From the NCBI RefSeq assembly GCF_042654365.1, contig NZ_JBHSGG010000029.1:1-64000 (forward strand): DNA of 64,000 nucleotides. The letters are read 5' to 3'. Source of the DNA: Coralloluteibacterium thermophilum. Its GTDB lineage: Bacteria > Pseudomonadota > Gammaproteobacteria > Xanthomonadales > Xanthomonadaceae. A model generated the notes under the pieces. That model did not search any database. It was not told where the DNA came from and saw nothing but the letters and a program-made list of their open reading frames with translations. Positions 43,847 to 51,697 of the stretch are shown piece after piece; position 1 is the stretch's first letter; each line of letters opens with the position of its first letter. Position numbers and translations under genes: made by a program.

Positions 43847-44806
43847 ATGAACCCGAACTTCCTCGACTTCGAACAGCCCATCGCCGACCTGGAGGGCAAG
43901 ATCCAGGAACTGCGCCACGCCGGTACCGGCTCGGAAGTGGACGTCGAGGCCGAGATCCGCACCCTGCAGGGCAAGCTGCGCCAGCGCAGCGCCGAGATCT
44001 TCCGGGACCTCACGCCCTGGCAGATCTCGCAGGTGGCACGGCACCCCGCGCGCCCCTACACGCTGGACTACGTCAAGCTGATCTGCGACGAGTTCCACGA
44101 GCTCGCGGGCGACCGCGCCTTCGCGGACGACCCGGCGATCGTCGGCGGCCTGGCGCGCATCGGCGGCCGCGGCGCCGTGCTGATCGGCCACCAGAAGGGG
44201 CGCGACACCAAGAGCAAGATCAAGCGCAACTTCGGCATGCCGCGCCCGGAGGGCTACCGCAAGGCGCTGCGCCTGATGAAGCTGGCCGAGCGCTTCCGCC
44301 TGCCGGTGCTGACCTTCATCGACACGCCCGGCGCCTACCCGGGCGTCGGCGCCGAGGAGCGTGGGCAGTCCGAGGCCATCGCCCGCAACCTGCTGGAGAT
44401 GAGCGAACTGCGCGTGCCCATCGTCTGCACCGTGATCGGCGAAGGCGGTTCCGGCGGCGCGCTGGCCATCGGCGTCGGCGACCGCACGCTCATGCTCGAA
44501 TACAGCACCTACTCGGTGATCTCCCCCGAGGGCTGCGCCTCGATCCTGTGGAAGTCCGCCGACCGCGCCAAGGACGCCGCCGAGGCGCTCGGGCTCACCG
44601 CCCGACGCCTGCACGGCCTCGGCCTCGTCGACAAGGTGGTGCGCGAACCGCTCGGCGGCGCGCACCGCAACCCGCGTTCCATGGCGACCCGGCTCAAGGC
44701 GATCCTCCTGAACGAGATCGCCGCCCTCGAAGGCCAGGACGTCGACACCCTGCTGCAGCGACGCTACGAACGGCTGCGGGCGTATGGGGCGTACGAGGTG
44801 GGGTGA
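43847..44806 (+). CDS. accA: Acetyl-CoA carboxylase carboxyltransferase subunit alpha
   Basis: A 319-residue subunit that, with AccD, transfers CO2 from biotin to acetyl-CoA. N-terminal FLDFEQPIADLEGKIQEL, then HPARPYTLDYV, RIGGRGAVLIGHQKGRDTK, FGMPRPEGYRKALRLM, FIDTPGAYPGVGAEERGQ and the oxyanion-hole GEGGSGGALAIGVGD. Family length. In relatives it follows dnaE directly; here a minus-strand module intervenes. A heptad repeat element starts 18 nt behind its stop. Confidence 0.98.
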   Translation: MNPNFLDFEQPIADLEGKIQELRHAGTGSEVDVEAEIRTLQGKLRQRSAEIFRDLTPWQISQVARHPARPYTLDYVKLICDEFHELAGDRAFADDPAIVGGLARIGGRGAVLIGHQKGRDTKSKIKRNFGMPRPEGYRKALRLMKLAERFRLPVLTFIDTPGAYPGVGAEERGQSEAIARNLLEMSELRVPIVCTVIGEGGSGGALAIGVGDRTLMLEYSTYSVISPEGCASILWKSADRAKDAAEALGLTARRLHGLGLVDKVVREPLGGAHRNPRSMATRLKAILLNEIAALEGQDVDTLLQRRYERLRAYGAYEVG

Positions 44807-44823
44807 TGCGGGAAGGATGAGGC

Positions 44824-44948
44824 GGGAATCGGGAAGAGGGACCTGAAGGCTGCGTAGGCGGCGAGCCCTGCATTCGCCAGGGCGGCGAAGACGCCCCGTG
44901 GCGGCACCTTGGACTTCCAGTCCCGATTCCCGTTTCCCGATTCCCGCT
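44824..44948. repeat. Heptad repeat element B
   Basis: Left array GGGAATC-GGGAAGA-GGGACCT (44824-44844), a 76-nt spacer, then right array TCCCGAT-TCCCGTT-TCCCGAT-TCCCGCT (44921-44948), all units exactly 7 nt. The arrays are inverted, so a transcript could fold back on itself. The spacer starts with a 27-nt core (44845-44871) that matches 21 of 27 bases of the core in element C. It lies directly behind accA. The gap 44807-45018 holds this element and the promoter of the next gene. Confidence 0.8.
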
Positions 44949-45006
44949 CCACCCTCGCCCCCACCGCCCCGTCCGAAATCCGCCAGTCCCGCCCGCCCGG
45001 CGGCGC

Positions 45007-45012
45007 GATACT
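45007..45012 (+). promoter_or_regulatory. -10 box for the Ada/AlkA gene
   Basis: GATACT ends 6 nt before the ATG at 45019, so a transcript from it would start at or beside the start codon (leaderless). No SD sequence is seen before the ATG, in agreement. No clear -35. Confidence 0.4.
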
Positions 45013-45018
45013 GCGCGC

Positions 45019-46503
45019 ATGGCCGATACCTTCGACGCGCGCTACCGCGCCATCGCCAGTCGCGACGAGCGCTACGACGGGGTGTTCTTCACCGCGGTGC
45101 GCACGACCGGGATCTACTGCCGGCCGAGCTGCCCGGCGCGGACGCCGCGGCGGGAGAACGTGCAGTTCTTCGACAGCGCCGCGGCCGCGCAGGCCGCCGG
45201 CTTCCGCGCCTGCCGCCGTTGCCGCCCCGAGGCCAGTCCCGGCTCGCCGGCGTGGGACGCGCGCGCCGACCGGGTCGCCCGGGCGCTGCGTCTCATCCAT
45301 GCCGGCGCCCTGGATGAGGCCGGCGTGGACGCGCTCGCCGCGCGGTTGTCGATCTCGCCCCGCCACCTGCACCGGGAGATGGTCGCCGAGGTCGGCGTCG
45401 GCCCGCTGGCCATCGCCCGCACCCGACGCGCACAGACCGCGCGCATGCTGCTGGAGGCCACCGCCCTGCCGGTGACCGACGTCGCCTTCGCCGCGGGCTA
45501 CGCGAGCATCCGCCAGTTCAACGCCAGCATGCACGAGGCCTTCGGCTGCGCTCCGGGAGCGCTGCGGGGCCGCCGCCCACGCACGACCGGCGACAGCCGC
45601 GAGATCGTGCTGCGCGTCGCCGTCCGGACGCCGTTCGCGCACGTCCCGCTGCTGGATTTCCTCGGCAGCCGCGCAGTGCCCGGCATCGAACGCCTCGAGG
45701 CGGGCACCTACCTGCGCAGCCTGCGGCTCGCGCATGGCGGCGCGATCGTCGCCGTCGCACCCGATGCCGCGGCGGGACATGCCCGCGTCCGCCTGCGCCT
45801 GGACGACCTGCGCGATCTGGCGGATGCGGTCGCACGCGTCCGCCGCCTGTTCGACATGGACGCCGACCCGCGCGCGGTGGACGCCGCGCTGGCGACCGAC
45901 CCACTGCTCGCGCCGCTGGTGGCGGGCCGACCCGGCCTGCGCGTGCCCGGCCATGTCGACGGCTTCGAGCTGGCGGTACGCGCGGTCCTGGGCCAGCAGG
46001 TCACGGTGCAGGGCGCACGCACGCTCGCGGGACGCCTGGTGGCGCGGCTCGGCACGCCCCTGGCCGCGCCGGAGGGCGAGATCGACCGCCTGTTCCCCAC
46101 GCCGCAGGCCCTGCTGGACGACGACCTGGGGGGCCTCGGCCTGACCGGCGGGCGCATCCGGGCGCTGCAGGCGCTGGCGCGCGCTGTGCTGTCGGGCGAG
46201 GTGGAACTCGACGCGGGCAGCGACCGCGCCCGGACCCGCGAGGCCCTGTGCGCACTGCCCGGCTTCGGTCCGTGGACGGCCGAATACGTCGCGATGCGCG
46301 CGTTGCGCGATCCGGACGCCTTTCCCGCCACGGACATCGGCCTGCGCAACGCCATGGCGGGACTGGGCCAGCCCCTGGACGCCCGCGCCCTCGCCCGCCG
46401 CGCCGAGGCCTGGCGGCCCTGGCGCGCCTACGCGACCCTGCACCTGTGGACCCATCTCGCCGGCGCCGCGCCCGCCCGGCGCCGCCCGCTCCAGGAGGCC
46501 TGA
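45019..46503 (+). CDS. alkA: Ada-type regulator fused to AlkA DNA glycosylase
   Basis: A 494-residue fusion. Residues 1-75 form the Ada N-terminal zinc domain with the four ligands Cys34, Cys38, Cys65 and Cys68; Cys34 (GIYCRPSCPA) is the methylphosphotriester acceptor. An AraC-type helix-turn-helix follows (about 85-185; PLAIARTRRAQTARMLL, VAFAAGYASIRQFNASM). The C-terminal part (about 195-490) is AlkA: an N-terminal beta domain, then HhH-GPD with ALPGFGPWTAEYVAMRAL and the catalytic Asp in FPATDIGLRNA. It senses alkyl damage, activates genes and excises alkylated purines. The methyltransferase part of classical Ada is absent and is supplied by ogt, 2 nt downstream. Confidence 0.93.
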   Translation: MADTFDARYRAIASRDERYDGVFFTAVRTTGIYCRPSCPARTPRRENVQFFDSAAAAQAAGFRACRRCRPEASPGSPAWDARADRVARALRLIHAGALDEAGVDALAARLSISPRHLHREMVAEVGVGPLAIARTRRAQTARMLLEATALPVTDVAFAAGYASIRQFNASMHEAFGCAPGALRGRRPRTTGDSREIVLRVAVRTPFAHVPLLDFLGSRAVPGIERLEAGTYLRSLRLAHGGAIVAVAPDAAAGHARVRLRLDDLRDLADAVARVRRLFDMDADPRAVDAALATDPLLAPLVAGRPGLRVPGHVDGFELAVRAVLGQQVTVQGARTLAGRLVARLGTPLAAPEGEIDRLFPTPQALLDDDLGGLGLTGGRIRALQALARAVLSGEVELDAGSDRARTREALCALPGFGPWTAEYVAMRALRDPDAFPATDIGLRNAMAGLGQPLDARALARRAEAWRPWRAYATLHLWTHLAGAAPARRRPLQEA

Positions 46504-46504
46504 C

Positions 46505-47023
46505 ATGCCGCTCGTCCTCGACGCCACCACCCACGCCACGCCGGTCGGCCCGCTCAGCCTGCTGCAGGATGCCGACGGCGTGCTGCATGCCGTCGGCTTC
46601 GCGCCCGCGCCCGAACGCCTCGCCCCGACGCTGCGTGCGCCGGTGCGGCTGCACGTACGGCCGGAGCTCGGCGCCACCAGTACGGCCGTGCTCGCCTACT
46701 TCGAGGGCGACCTGTACGCCATCGACGCACTGCCCGTCGCCCGGCCCGGCGCCGGCTTCGTGCAGGCGGCCCGGGATGCCATGCGCGGCATCGCTCCCGG
46801 CACCACCGTGAGCTACGCCGCGCTCGCCGCCCGCTGCGGCAACGCGCGCGCGGTGCGCGCCGCCGGCAGTGCCTGCGCCGGCAACCCGGTCGCGCTGGTG
46901 GTGCCCTGCCACCGCGTCCTGCGCAGCGACGGCACGCTCGGTGGTTTCCTCTGGGGCCTCGACACCAAGCGCTGGCTGCTGGCGCACGAGGCGCGCCATG
47001 CCGCACTGCGCGCGTCGGCCTGA
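46505..47023 (+). CDS. ogt: Methylated-DNA-[protein]-cysteine S-methyltransferase
   Basis: A 172-residue suicide repair protein that takes methyl from O6-methylguanine. The acceptor Cys is in VALVVPCHRVLRSDGTLGGF; the DNA-binding helix has GTTVSYAALAARCGNARAVRAAG. It begins one base behind the Ada/AlkA stop (TGAC-ATG), so the two are surely one operon, making a complete alkylation-response unit. Confidence 0.96.
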   Translation: MPLVLDATTHATPVGPLSLLQDADGVLHAVGFAPAPERLAPTLRAPVRLHVRPELGATSTAVLAYFEGDLYAIDALPVARPGAGFVQAARDAMRGIAPGTTVSYAALAARCGNARAVRAAGSACAGNPVALVVPCHRVLRSDGTLGGFLWGLDTKRWLLAHEARHAALRASA

Positions 47024-47048
47024 GGATGGCGTGCCGCATCATGTGCGC

Positions 47049-48368
47049 ATGCCGACGAACGATCCGCTGACCGACCATCTCGCCGCCGCGCTCGATGCCG
47101 CGGAGCCGGCGCCGCTGTGCGTCGCCTTCAGCGGCGGCCCCGACTCCACCGCCCTGCTGCACGCGCTCTCGCGGCTGGATGCCGCACGCGTGCACGGCCT
47201 GCGCGCCCTGCACGTCGACCACGGCCTGCACGCCGACAGCGCGACCTGGGCGGCCCGCTGCGCCCACCGTGCGCAGGCGCTCGACGTGCCTCTCGCGGTG
47301 GTCCGCGTCGAGGTCTCCGCCTCGGCCGGCGGACTCGAGGGCGCGGCGCGCGAGGCGCGCTACGCGGCGGCCGAGGCCCACCTGGAGCCGGGCGAGCGCC
47401 TCGTGGTCGCCCACCATCGCGACGACCAGGCCGAGACCTTCCTGCTGCGCGCCCTGCGCGGCAGCGGGCCGGACGGGCTGGCGGGCATGCGTCCCCTGCG
47501 TCCGCTCGGCCGGGGCTGGCTGTGGCGCCCGCTGCTCGACGTTCCGCGCGAGGTGTTGATCGACCACGTCGTCCGGCACGGTCTGCCGGTCGTCGAGGAT
47601 CCGGCCAACACCGACCTCCGGCACGACCGCAGCCGCCTGCGCAGCGCCGTCATGCCCCTGTTGCGGGCCCGCTGGCCGGACGCGGCCGCGTCCCTCGCCC
47701 GGAGCGCGACGCTGTGCGCGGAGGCCGCCGGCCTGCTGGCGCGCGAGGACGCGGGCGCGCTCGCGCAGGTGCAGGGACTCGACCCGGCGACGCTGGACGT
47801 GCCGGGCCTGCTCCGGCTGCCGCCCGCGCGGCGCGCGCGGGTCGTGCGCCACTGGGTGGCCGCATGCGGACTGCCGCCGCTGCCCGCCTCGGGCAGCGCC
47901 GCGGTCGAGGCGCTGCTGACGGTCCGCCGGGACGCACAGGCGCAGTTCCGCTGGTGCGGCGCCGCCATCACCCGCTGGCGCACGCTGCTGCACGCCGCGC
48001 CGCTGCGCGACGCCCTGCCCGCCGGGCTCGACCTCGCCTGGGACGGCGCCTCGCCGCTCCCGCTGCCCGGCGGCGGTCTGCTCCTGCTGGAAGCGGTCGC
48101 GGGCGCCGCACCTGCGCACGCGCCGGCAGCGGCCTTCCGCGTCCGCGCGCGCCGCGGCGGCGAACGCATGCGCCTGCCCGGACGCGCGCACTCGCACGCG
48201 CTGAAGCACCTGCTGCAGGACGCCGCCGTGCCGCCCTGGGAGCGGGCGCGCCTGCCGCTGCTGTTCGCCGACGACGGCGAGCTGCTCGCGGCCGGCGACC
48301 TCCTGGTCTCGGCGCGCCTGCAGGCATGGCTGGAGGTCCGTGGACAACGCCTGGTATGGCAAACTTGA
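47049..48368 (+). CDS. tilS: tRNA(Ile)-lysidine synthase
   Basis: A 439-residue N-type ATP pyrophosphatase that converts C34 of tRNA-Ile(CAU) to lysidine. The PP-loop SGGPDSTALLHAL is near residue 28; HVDHGLHADS, AHHRDDQAETFLLRALRGSG and the C-terminal TilS domain with RRGGERMRLPGRAHSHALKHLLQ follow. ATG 47049 is chosen; the frame is open upstream through ogt. It ends 4 nt before xseB. Confidence 0.96.
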   Translation: MPTNDPLTDHLAAALDAAEPAPLCVAFSGGPDSTALLHALSRLDAARVHGLRALHVDHGLHADSATWAARCAHRAQALDVPLAVVRVEVSASAGGLEGAAREARYAAAEAHLEPGERLVVAHHRDDQAETFLLRALRGSGPDGLAGMRPLRPLGRGWLWRPLLDVPREVLIDHVVRHGLPVVEDPANTDLRHDRSRLRSAVMPLLRARWPDAAASLARSATLCAEAAGLLAREDAGALAQVQGLDPATLDVPGLLRLPPARRARVVRHWVAACGLPPLPASGSAAVEALLTVRRDAQAQFRWCGAAITRWRTLLHAAPLRDALPAGLDLAWDGASPLPLPGGGLLLLEAVAGAAPAHAPAAAFRVRARRGGERMRLPGRAHSHALKHLLQDAAVPPWERARLPLLFADDGELLAAGDLLVSARLQAWLEVRGQRLVWQT

Positions 48369-48372
48369 GCGC

Positions 48373-48645
48373 ATGCCGACGCCGTCCGAACCCATGCCCG
48401 ACCTGCCCGACGACACCGCACCCGTCGCCGCCTTCGAACAGTCGCTGGACGCGCTCGAGGCCCTCGTCCTGAAGATGGAGAAGGGCGATCTCTCGCTCGA
48501 CGACTCGCTCGCCGCCTACGAGCGCGGCGTCGGGCTGTACCGGCAGTGCCGCAGCGCGCTCGAACAGGCCGAACTGCGCGTCAAGCTCCTGAGCGACCCG
48601 CTCGATCCCGAGAGCGCACAGCCGTTCGAGCGCGATGACGCCTGA
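48373..48645 (+). CDS. xseB: Exodeoxyribonuclease VII small subunit
   Basis: A 90-residue helical subunit. FEQSLDALEALVLKMEKGDLSLDDSLAAYERG and the following LYRQCRSALEQAELRVKLL are the complete family signature. Start choice: ATG 48373 is 4 nt behind the tilS stop; a GTG at 48340 would overlap tilS. The end overlaps ispA by 11 nt, indicating coupling. The large subunit gene is not in the window. Confidence 0.95.
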   Translation: MPTPSEPMPDLPDDTAPVAAFEQSLDALEALVLKMEKGDLSLDDSLAAYERGVGLYRQCRSALEQAELRVKLLSDPLDPESAQPFERDDA

Positions 48646-49516
48646 CGCGCGGTTCGCCCGCTGGCGCGCGCGCATCGACGCCCTGCTCGAGACCCACCTT
48701 CCGCCCGCCGACCTCGCACCGGTCCGGCTGCACGGGGCGATGCGGCACGCGGTGCTCGGGGGCGGGAAGCGCCTGCGCCCGCTGCTGGTCTACGCCGCAG
48801 GCCGCTTCGCCGGCGCGGCGGATGCCGCGCCGCTCGACGGTGCGGCGGTGGCGGTGGAGCTGATCCACGCCTATTCGCTGGTGCACGACGACCTGCCCGC
48901 GATGGACGACGACGCGCTGCGTCGCGGCCAGCCGACCGTCCACGTGGCCTACGACGAGGCGACCGCCATCCTCGCCGGCGACGCCCTGCAGGCGCTCGCG
49001 TTCCAGGTCGCGGCCGAGAGCGCGGTGGCGCCGGCGGTGGCCCTCGAGATCGTGCGGACGCTGGCCCTGGCGGCCGGCTCGCGCGGCATGTGCGGCGGCC
49101 AGGCGCTCGACATCGACGCGACCGGCCGGCTCCAGGACCTGGACGCGCTGGAGACCATGCACGCCGCCAAGACCGGCGCCCTGGTCCGCGCCGCCGTTCG
49201 CATGGGCGCGCTCGCCGGCGGCGCCGACGCGCAGACCCTCGCGCGCCTGGAGCGCTACGCCGGCGCGCTGGGCCTGGCCTTCCAGATCCGCGACGACATC
49301 CTGGACGTCGAGGGCGATGCGGCCACGCTCGGCAAGACGGCGGGCAAGGACGCGGCGCAGGCCAAGTCCACCTATCCGGCCCTGCTCGGCCTCGACGGCG
49401 CACGTGCACGGCTGGCGGAACAGGCCGGGCTCATGCGCGCCCTGCTCGCCGAGGACGGCCCGCGCGCCGACGACCTGCTCGCCCTGGCGACGCTCGCGGT
49501 CGAGCGCAGCAGCTAG
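48635..49516 (+). CDS. ispA: (2E,6E)-farnesyl diphosphate synthase
   Basis: A 293-residue trans-prenyltransferase. The first Asp-rich motif is LVHDDLPAMDDDALRRG, the second FQIRDDILDVEGD; GGGKRLRPLL and the CGGQALDID segment are also typical. It makes the C15 substrate for UppS (25.3 kb). xseB-ispA is a standard pair, but dxs, which often follows, is absent; a convergent 5'-nucleotidase gene ends 9 nt away. Confidence 0.96.
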   Translation: MTPDARFARWRARIDALLETHLPPADLAPVRLHGAMRHAVLGGGKRLRPLLVYAAGRFAGAADAAPLDGAAVAVELIHAYSLVHDDLPAMDDDALRRGQPTVHVAYDEATAILAGDALQALAFQVAAESAVAPAVALEIVRTLALAAGSRGMCGGQALDIDATGRLQDLDALETMHAAKTGALVRAAVRMGALAGGADAQTLARLERYAGALGLAFQIRDDILDVEGDAATLGKTAGKDAAQAKSTYPALLGLDGARARLAEQAGLMRALLAEDGPRADDLLALATLAVERSS

Positions 49517-49525
49517 GGCCGCCGC

Positions 49526-50527
49526 TCAGCGCGCCGGCCCGGCCGGCGTGTCGGGATCCGTCAGGGCGGTGTCGACCGCGTGCTCGGCGCGTGGGTTGGA
49601 GACGCCGTGCGGCACGTGCCCGGTGGCGACGTGAGCCCGGGCGCTGTCGATGTTGCGCATGGAGTCGTCGAAGAACAGGTCGGCCCCGAAGGCGCGCAGG
49701 AACGGCCCCTTGTCCCGCCCGCCGAGGAACAGCGCCTCGTCGAGGCGCACGCCCCACTCGCGCAGCGTCAGGATCACGCGCTTGTGCGCGGGCGCCGAGC
49801 GCGCCGTCACCAGGGCGGTGCGGATCGGCGAGTCCTTCTCCGGGAAGGCCTGCTGCAGCGAGTGCAGCGCGGCGAGGAAGCCCTTGAACGGCCCGCCCGA
49901 CAGCGGCGTGTCCGCGAGCTCGCGCTCGTTGGCATGGAAGGCCGCCACGCCCTGCTCCTGCGAGATGCGCTCGGACTCGTCGGAGAAGATCACCGCGTCG
50001 CCGTCGAAGGCGATGCGCAGCTGCGGATGCGCGGGCTCGGCCTCCGGCGCGCGGGCCGGCAGGATGGTCGCCGCGGCGATGCCCGCATCGAGCGCGTTGC
50101 GCACCGATTCCGGGTTCGCCGACAGGAACAGCTGCGCCCCGAACGGCTTGATGTAGGGCGCAGTGGGCGCGCCGCTGGTGAACACCGCGCGGATGATGCG
50201 CAGGCCGTAGTGCTCGATCGAGTTGAAGATGCGCAGGCCGGTGTCGGCGGAGTTGCGCGACAGCAGGATGACCTCGACCCGCGGCGCCTCCGGGTCGTCG
50301 TTGGCGTTGAGGCCGATCAGCTTCCTGACCAGCGGGAAGGCGATCCCCGGCTGCAGCGGCTCGTTCTCGCGCTCGCGCTGGTAGGCCGAATACGCATCCA
50401 GCCCGTCGCTCTCGAACAGACTGTGGCTGTCCTCGAGATCGAACAGCGCCCGCGCCGTGATCGCCACGACCAGGCGATCGGGATCCGGCTCGGCGGGGGG
50501 CATGGGGCTGGGGGTTGGGGTGGGCAT
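49526..50527 (-). CDS. 5'-nucleotidase-family protein
   Basis: A 333-residue protein of the bacterial 5'-nucleotidase family (PF06189 type). It has RLVVAITARALFDLEDSHSLFE at the N-terminus, LRIAFDGDAVIFSDESERI in the middle and the C-terminal DEALFLGGRDKGPFLRAFGADLFFDDS with paired Asp, the HAD-like metal site. It probably dephosphorylates nucleoside monophosphates in the cytoplasm. ATG 50527 is used; there is no clear SD. The frame stays open upstream through heptad repeats, which is an artefact of the repeats. The first 15 codons (TPTPSPMPP) are themselves G/C-tract low-complexity sequence. It lies downstream of nadK on the same strand. Confidence 0.82.
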   Translation of the reverse strand: MPTPTPSPMPPAEPDPDRLVVAITARALFDLEDSHSLFESDGLDAYSAYQRERENEPLQPGIAFPLVRKLIGLNANDDPEAPRVEVILLSRNSADTGLRIFNSIEHYGLRIIRAVFTSGAPTAPYIKPFGAQLFLSANPESVRNALDAGIAAATILPARAPEAEPAHPQLRIAFDGDAVIFSDESERISQEQGVAAFHANERELADTPLSGGPFKGFLAALHSLQQAFPEKDSPIRTALVTARSAPAHKRVILTLREWGVRLDEALFLGGRDKGPFLRAFGADLFFDDSMRNIDSARAHVATGHVPHGVSNPRAEHAVDTALTDPDTPAGPAR

Positions 50528-50542
50528 GGCGTTCTGGGTGAA

Positions 50543-50736
50543 GCGGGAAGGGGGAATCGGGAATCGGGAATCGGGGCGCAGGACGAGGAACAGGGAACAG
50601 GGAACAGGGAACAGGGAACAGGGAACATGAGCGTACTCAAGCTCGGAGACGGCCACATCCAGCCGCGACCTGGAGCAAGCCTCGCCGCATCCGCGGCCTC
50701 CCGATCCCGATTCCCGCTTCCCGACTCCCGCTTCTC
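50543..50736. repeat. Heptad repeat element C
   Basis: In the direction of nadK (minus strand) the order is G-array, spacer, C-array. On the plus strand this reads: (GGGAATC)x3 ending GGGGC (50552-50576), five perfect GGGAACA units (50593-50627), a 71-nt spacer, then TCCCGAT-TCCCGCT-TCCCGAC-TCCCGCT (50705-50732) abutting the nadK stop. All units are 7 nt. The spacer core (50675-50701, read on the minus strand) matches that of element B at 21 of 27 bases. The plus strand can form G-quadruplexes. The gap 50528-50736 contains nothing else. Confidence 0.85.
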
Positions 50737-51510
50737 CTAGGTAACGAACTGCTCATTCATGATCCGCTCCTCGAGATTGTGCTCGGGGTCGAACAGCAGG
50801 GTGACCGTGTGCGACTGCGATTCGCGGACGGTGACCTCGACGACGTCGCGGACCTCGTGGGAGTCGCCGGTGGCGCTGACGGGGCGCTTGAGCGGGTCGA
50901 GGACCTCGAAGCGGATTTCCGTGCCGGCACGCAGCAGCGCGCCGCGCCAGCGGCGGGGGCGGAAGGGGGCGATCGGCGTCAGCGCGATCACGCCGGCGCC
51001 CAGCGGCAGGATCGGTCCGTGCGCGGAGTAGTTGTAGGCGGTGCTGCCGGCAGGGGTGGCAACCAGCACGCCGTCGGCGACCAGCTCGTCGAGCCGGCTG
51101 CGGCCGTTGAGGTGGATGGCGATGTGCGCCGCCTGGCGGGTCTGCCGCAGCAGCGACACCTCGTTGTAGGCCAGCGTGCGCACGCTCGCGCCGGACTCGG
51201 TCAGCGCCTCCATCTCCAGCGGCTTGAGCACCGCCGGCTGCGCCGCCGCCAGGCGAGCGAGGAGCTCCTCGTCGCGGTAGTGGTTCATGAGGAAGCCGAC
51301 CGTGCCGCGCTTCATGCCGAACACCGGCACGCCGAGGTCGCCATGGCGATGCAGGGTCTGCAGCATGAATCCGTCGCCGCCGAGCGCGCACAGCACGTCG
51401 GCCTCGCGCGGATCGTGCTGGCCGTGCACGCGCACCAGTTCCGCCAGCGCGGACTGCGCGTCCTCGGCACGGCTGGCGAGGAAGGCGATGCGGGGCTGTT
51501 CGGGAAGCAC
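50737..51510 (-). CDS. nadK: NAD kinase
   Basis: A 257-residue enzyme that phosphorylates NAD to NADP. Motifs: CALGGDGFMLQTLH with GGDG at residues 44-47, YNEVSLLRQ (NE/D motif) and LVATPAGSTAYNYSAHGPIL. The start is a GTG at 51510 (MLPEQPRIAFLAS) because it gives the family length; the frame is open to 51657 and another GTG lies at 51522. The TAG stop abuts heptad element C. Confidence 0.94.
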   Translation of the reverse strand: MLPEQPRIAFLASRAEDAQSALAELVRVHGQHDPREADVLCALGGDGFMLQTLHRHGDLGVPVFGMKRGTVGFLMNHYRDEELLARLAAAQPAVLKPLEMEALTESGASVRTLAYNEVSLLRQTRQAAHIAIHLNGRSRLDELVADGVLVATPAGSTAYNYSAHGPILPLGAGVIALTPIAPFRPRRWRGALLRAGTEIRFEVLDPLKRPVSATGDSHEVRDVVEVTVRESQSHTVTLLFDPEHNLEERIMNEQFVT

Positions 51511-51658
51511 GTGGGGCCACACCCTGTTCGACGGATGCCGAAGCTTAGAGCCTGTCAGGCGCTTTGGGTGAGCGCGGAGGGTCCCGGGCTGCGCGGGGCC
51601 GGGCGCGCGCGGCGCCGCGCCAACGGCGCCTGCGTCCCGCCGCGACGCGCACGACACC

Positions 51659-51692
51659 CACCCGGACGCCTGCGGCCGCAGGCGCCCGGGTG
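51659..51692. terminator. Strong hairpin behind the glutamate dehydrogenase gene
   Basis: CACCCGG-A-CGCCTGC, loop GGCC, GCAGGCG-C-CCGGGTG: 14 pairs with one A-C mismatch, 5 nt behind the GDH stop on the minus strand. There is no T-tract, so it is either a factor-dependent end or a 3' stabiliser. Confidence 0.45.
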
Positions 51693-51697
51693 CGGCC

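Noticed and set aside
50543..50736. CRISPR array
   Set aside because: The repeats are 7 nt without unique spacers, and no cas genes are present.
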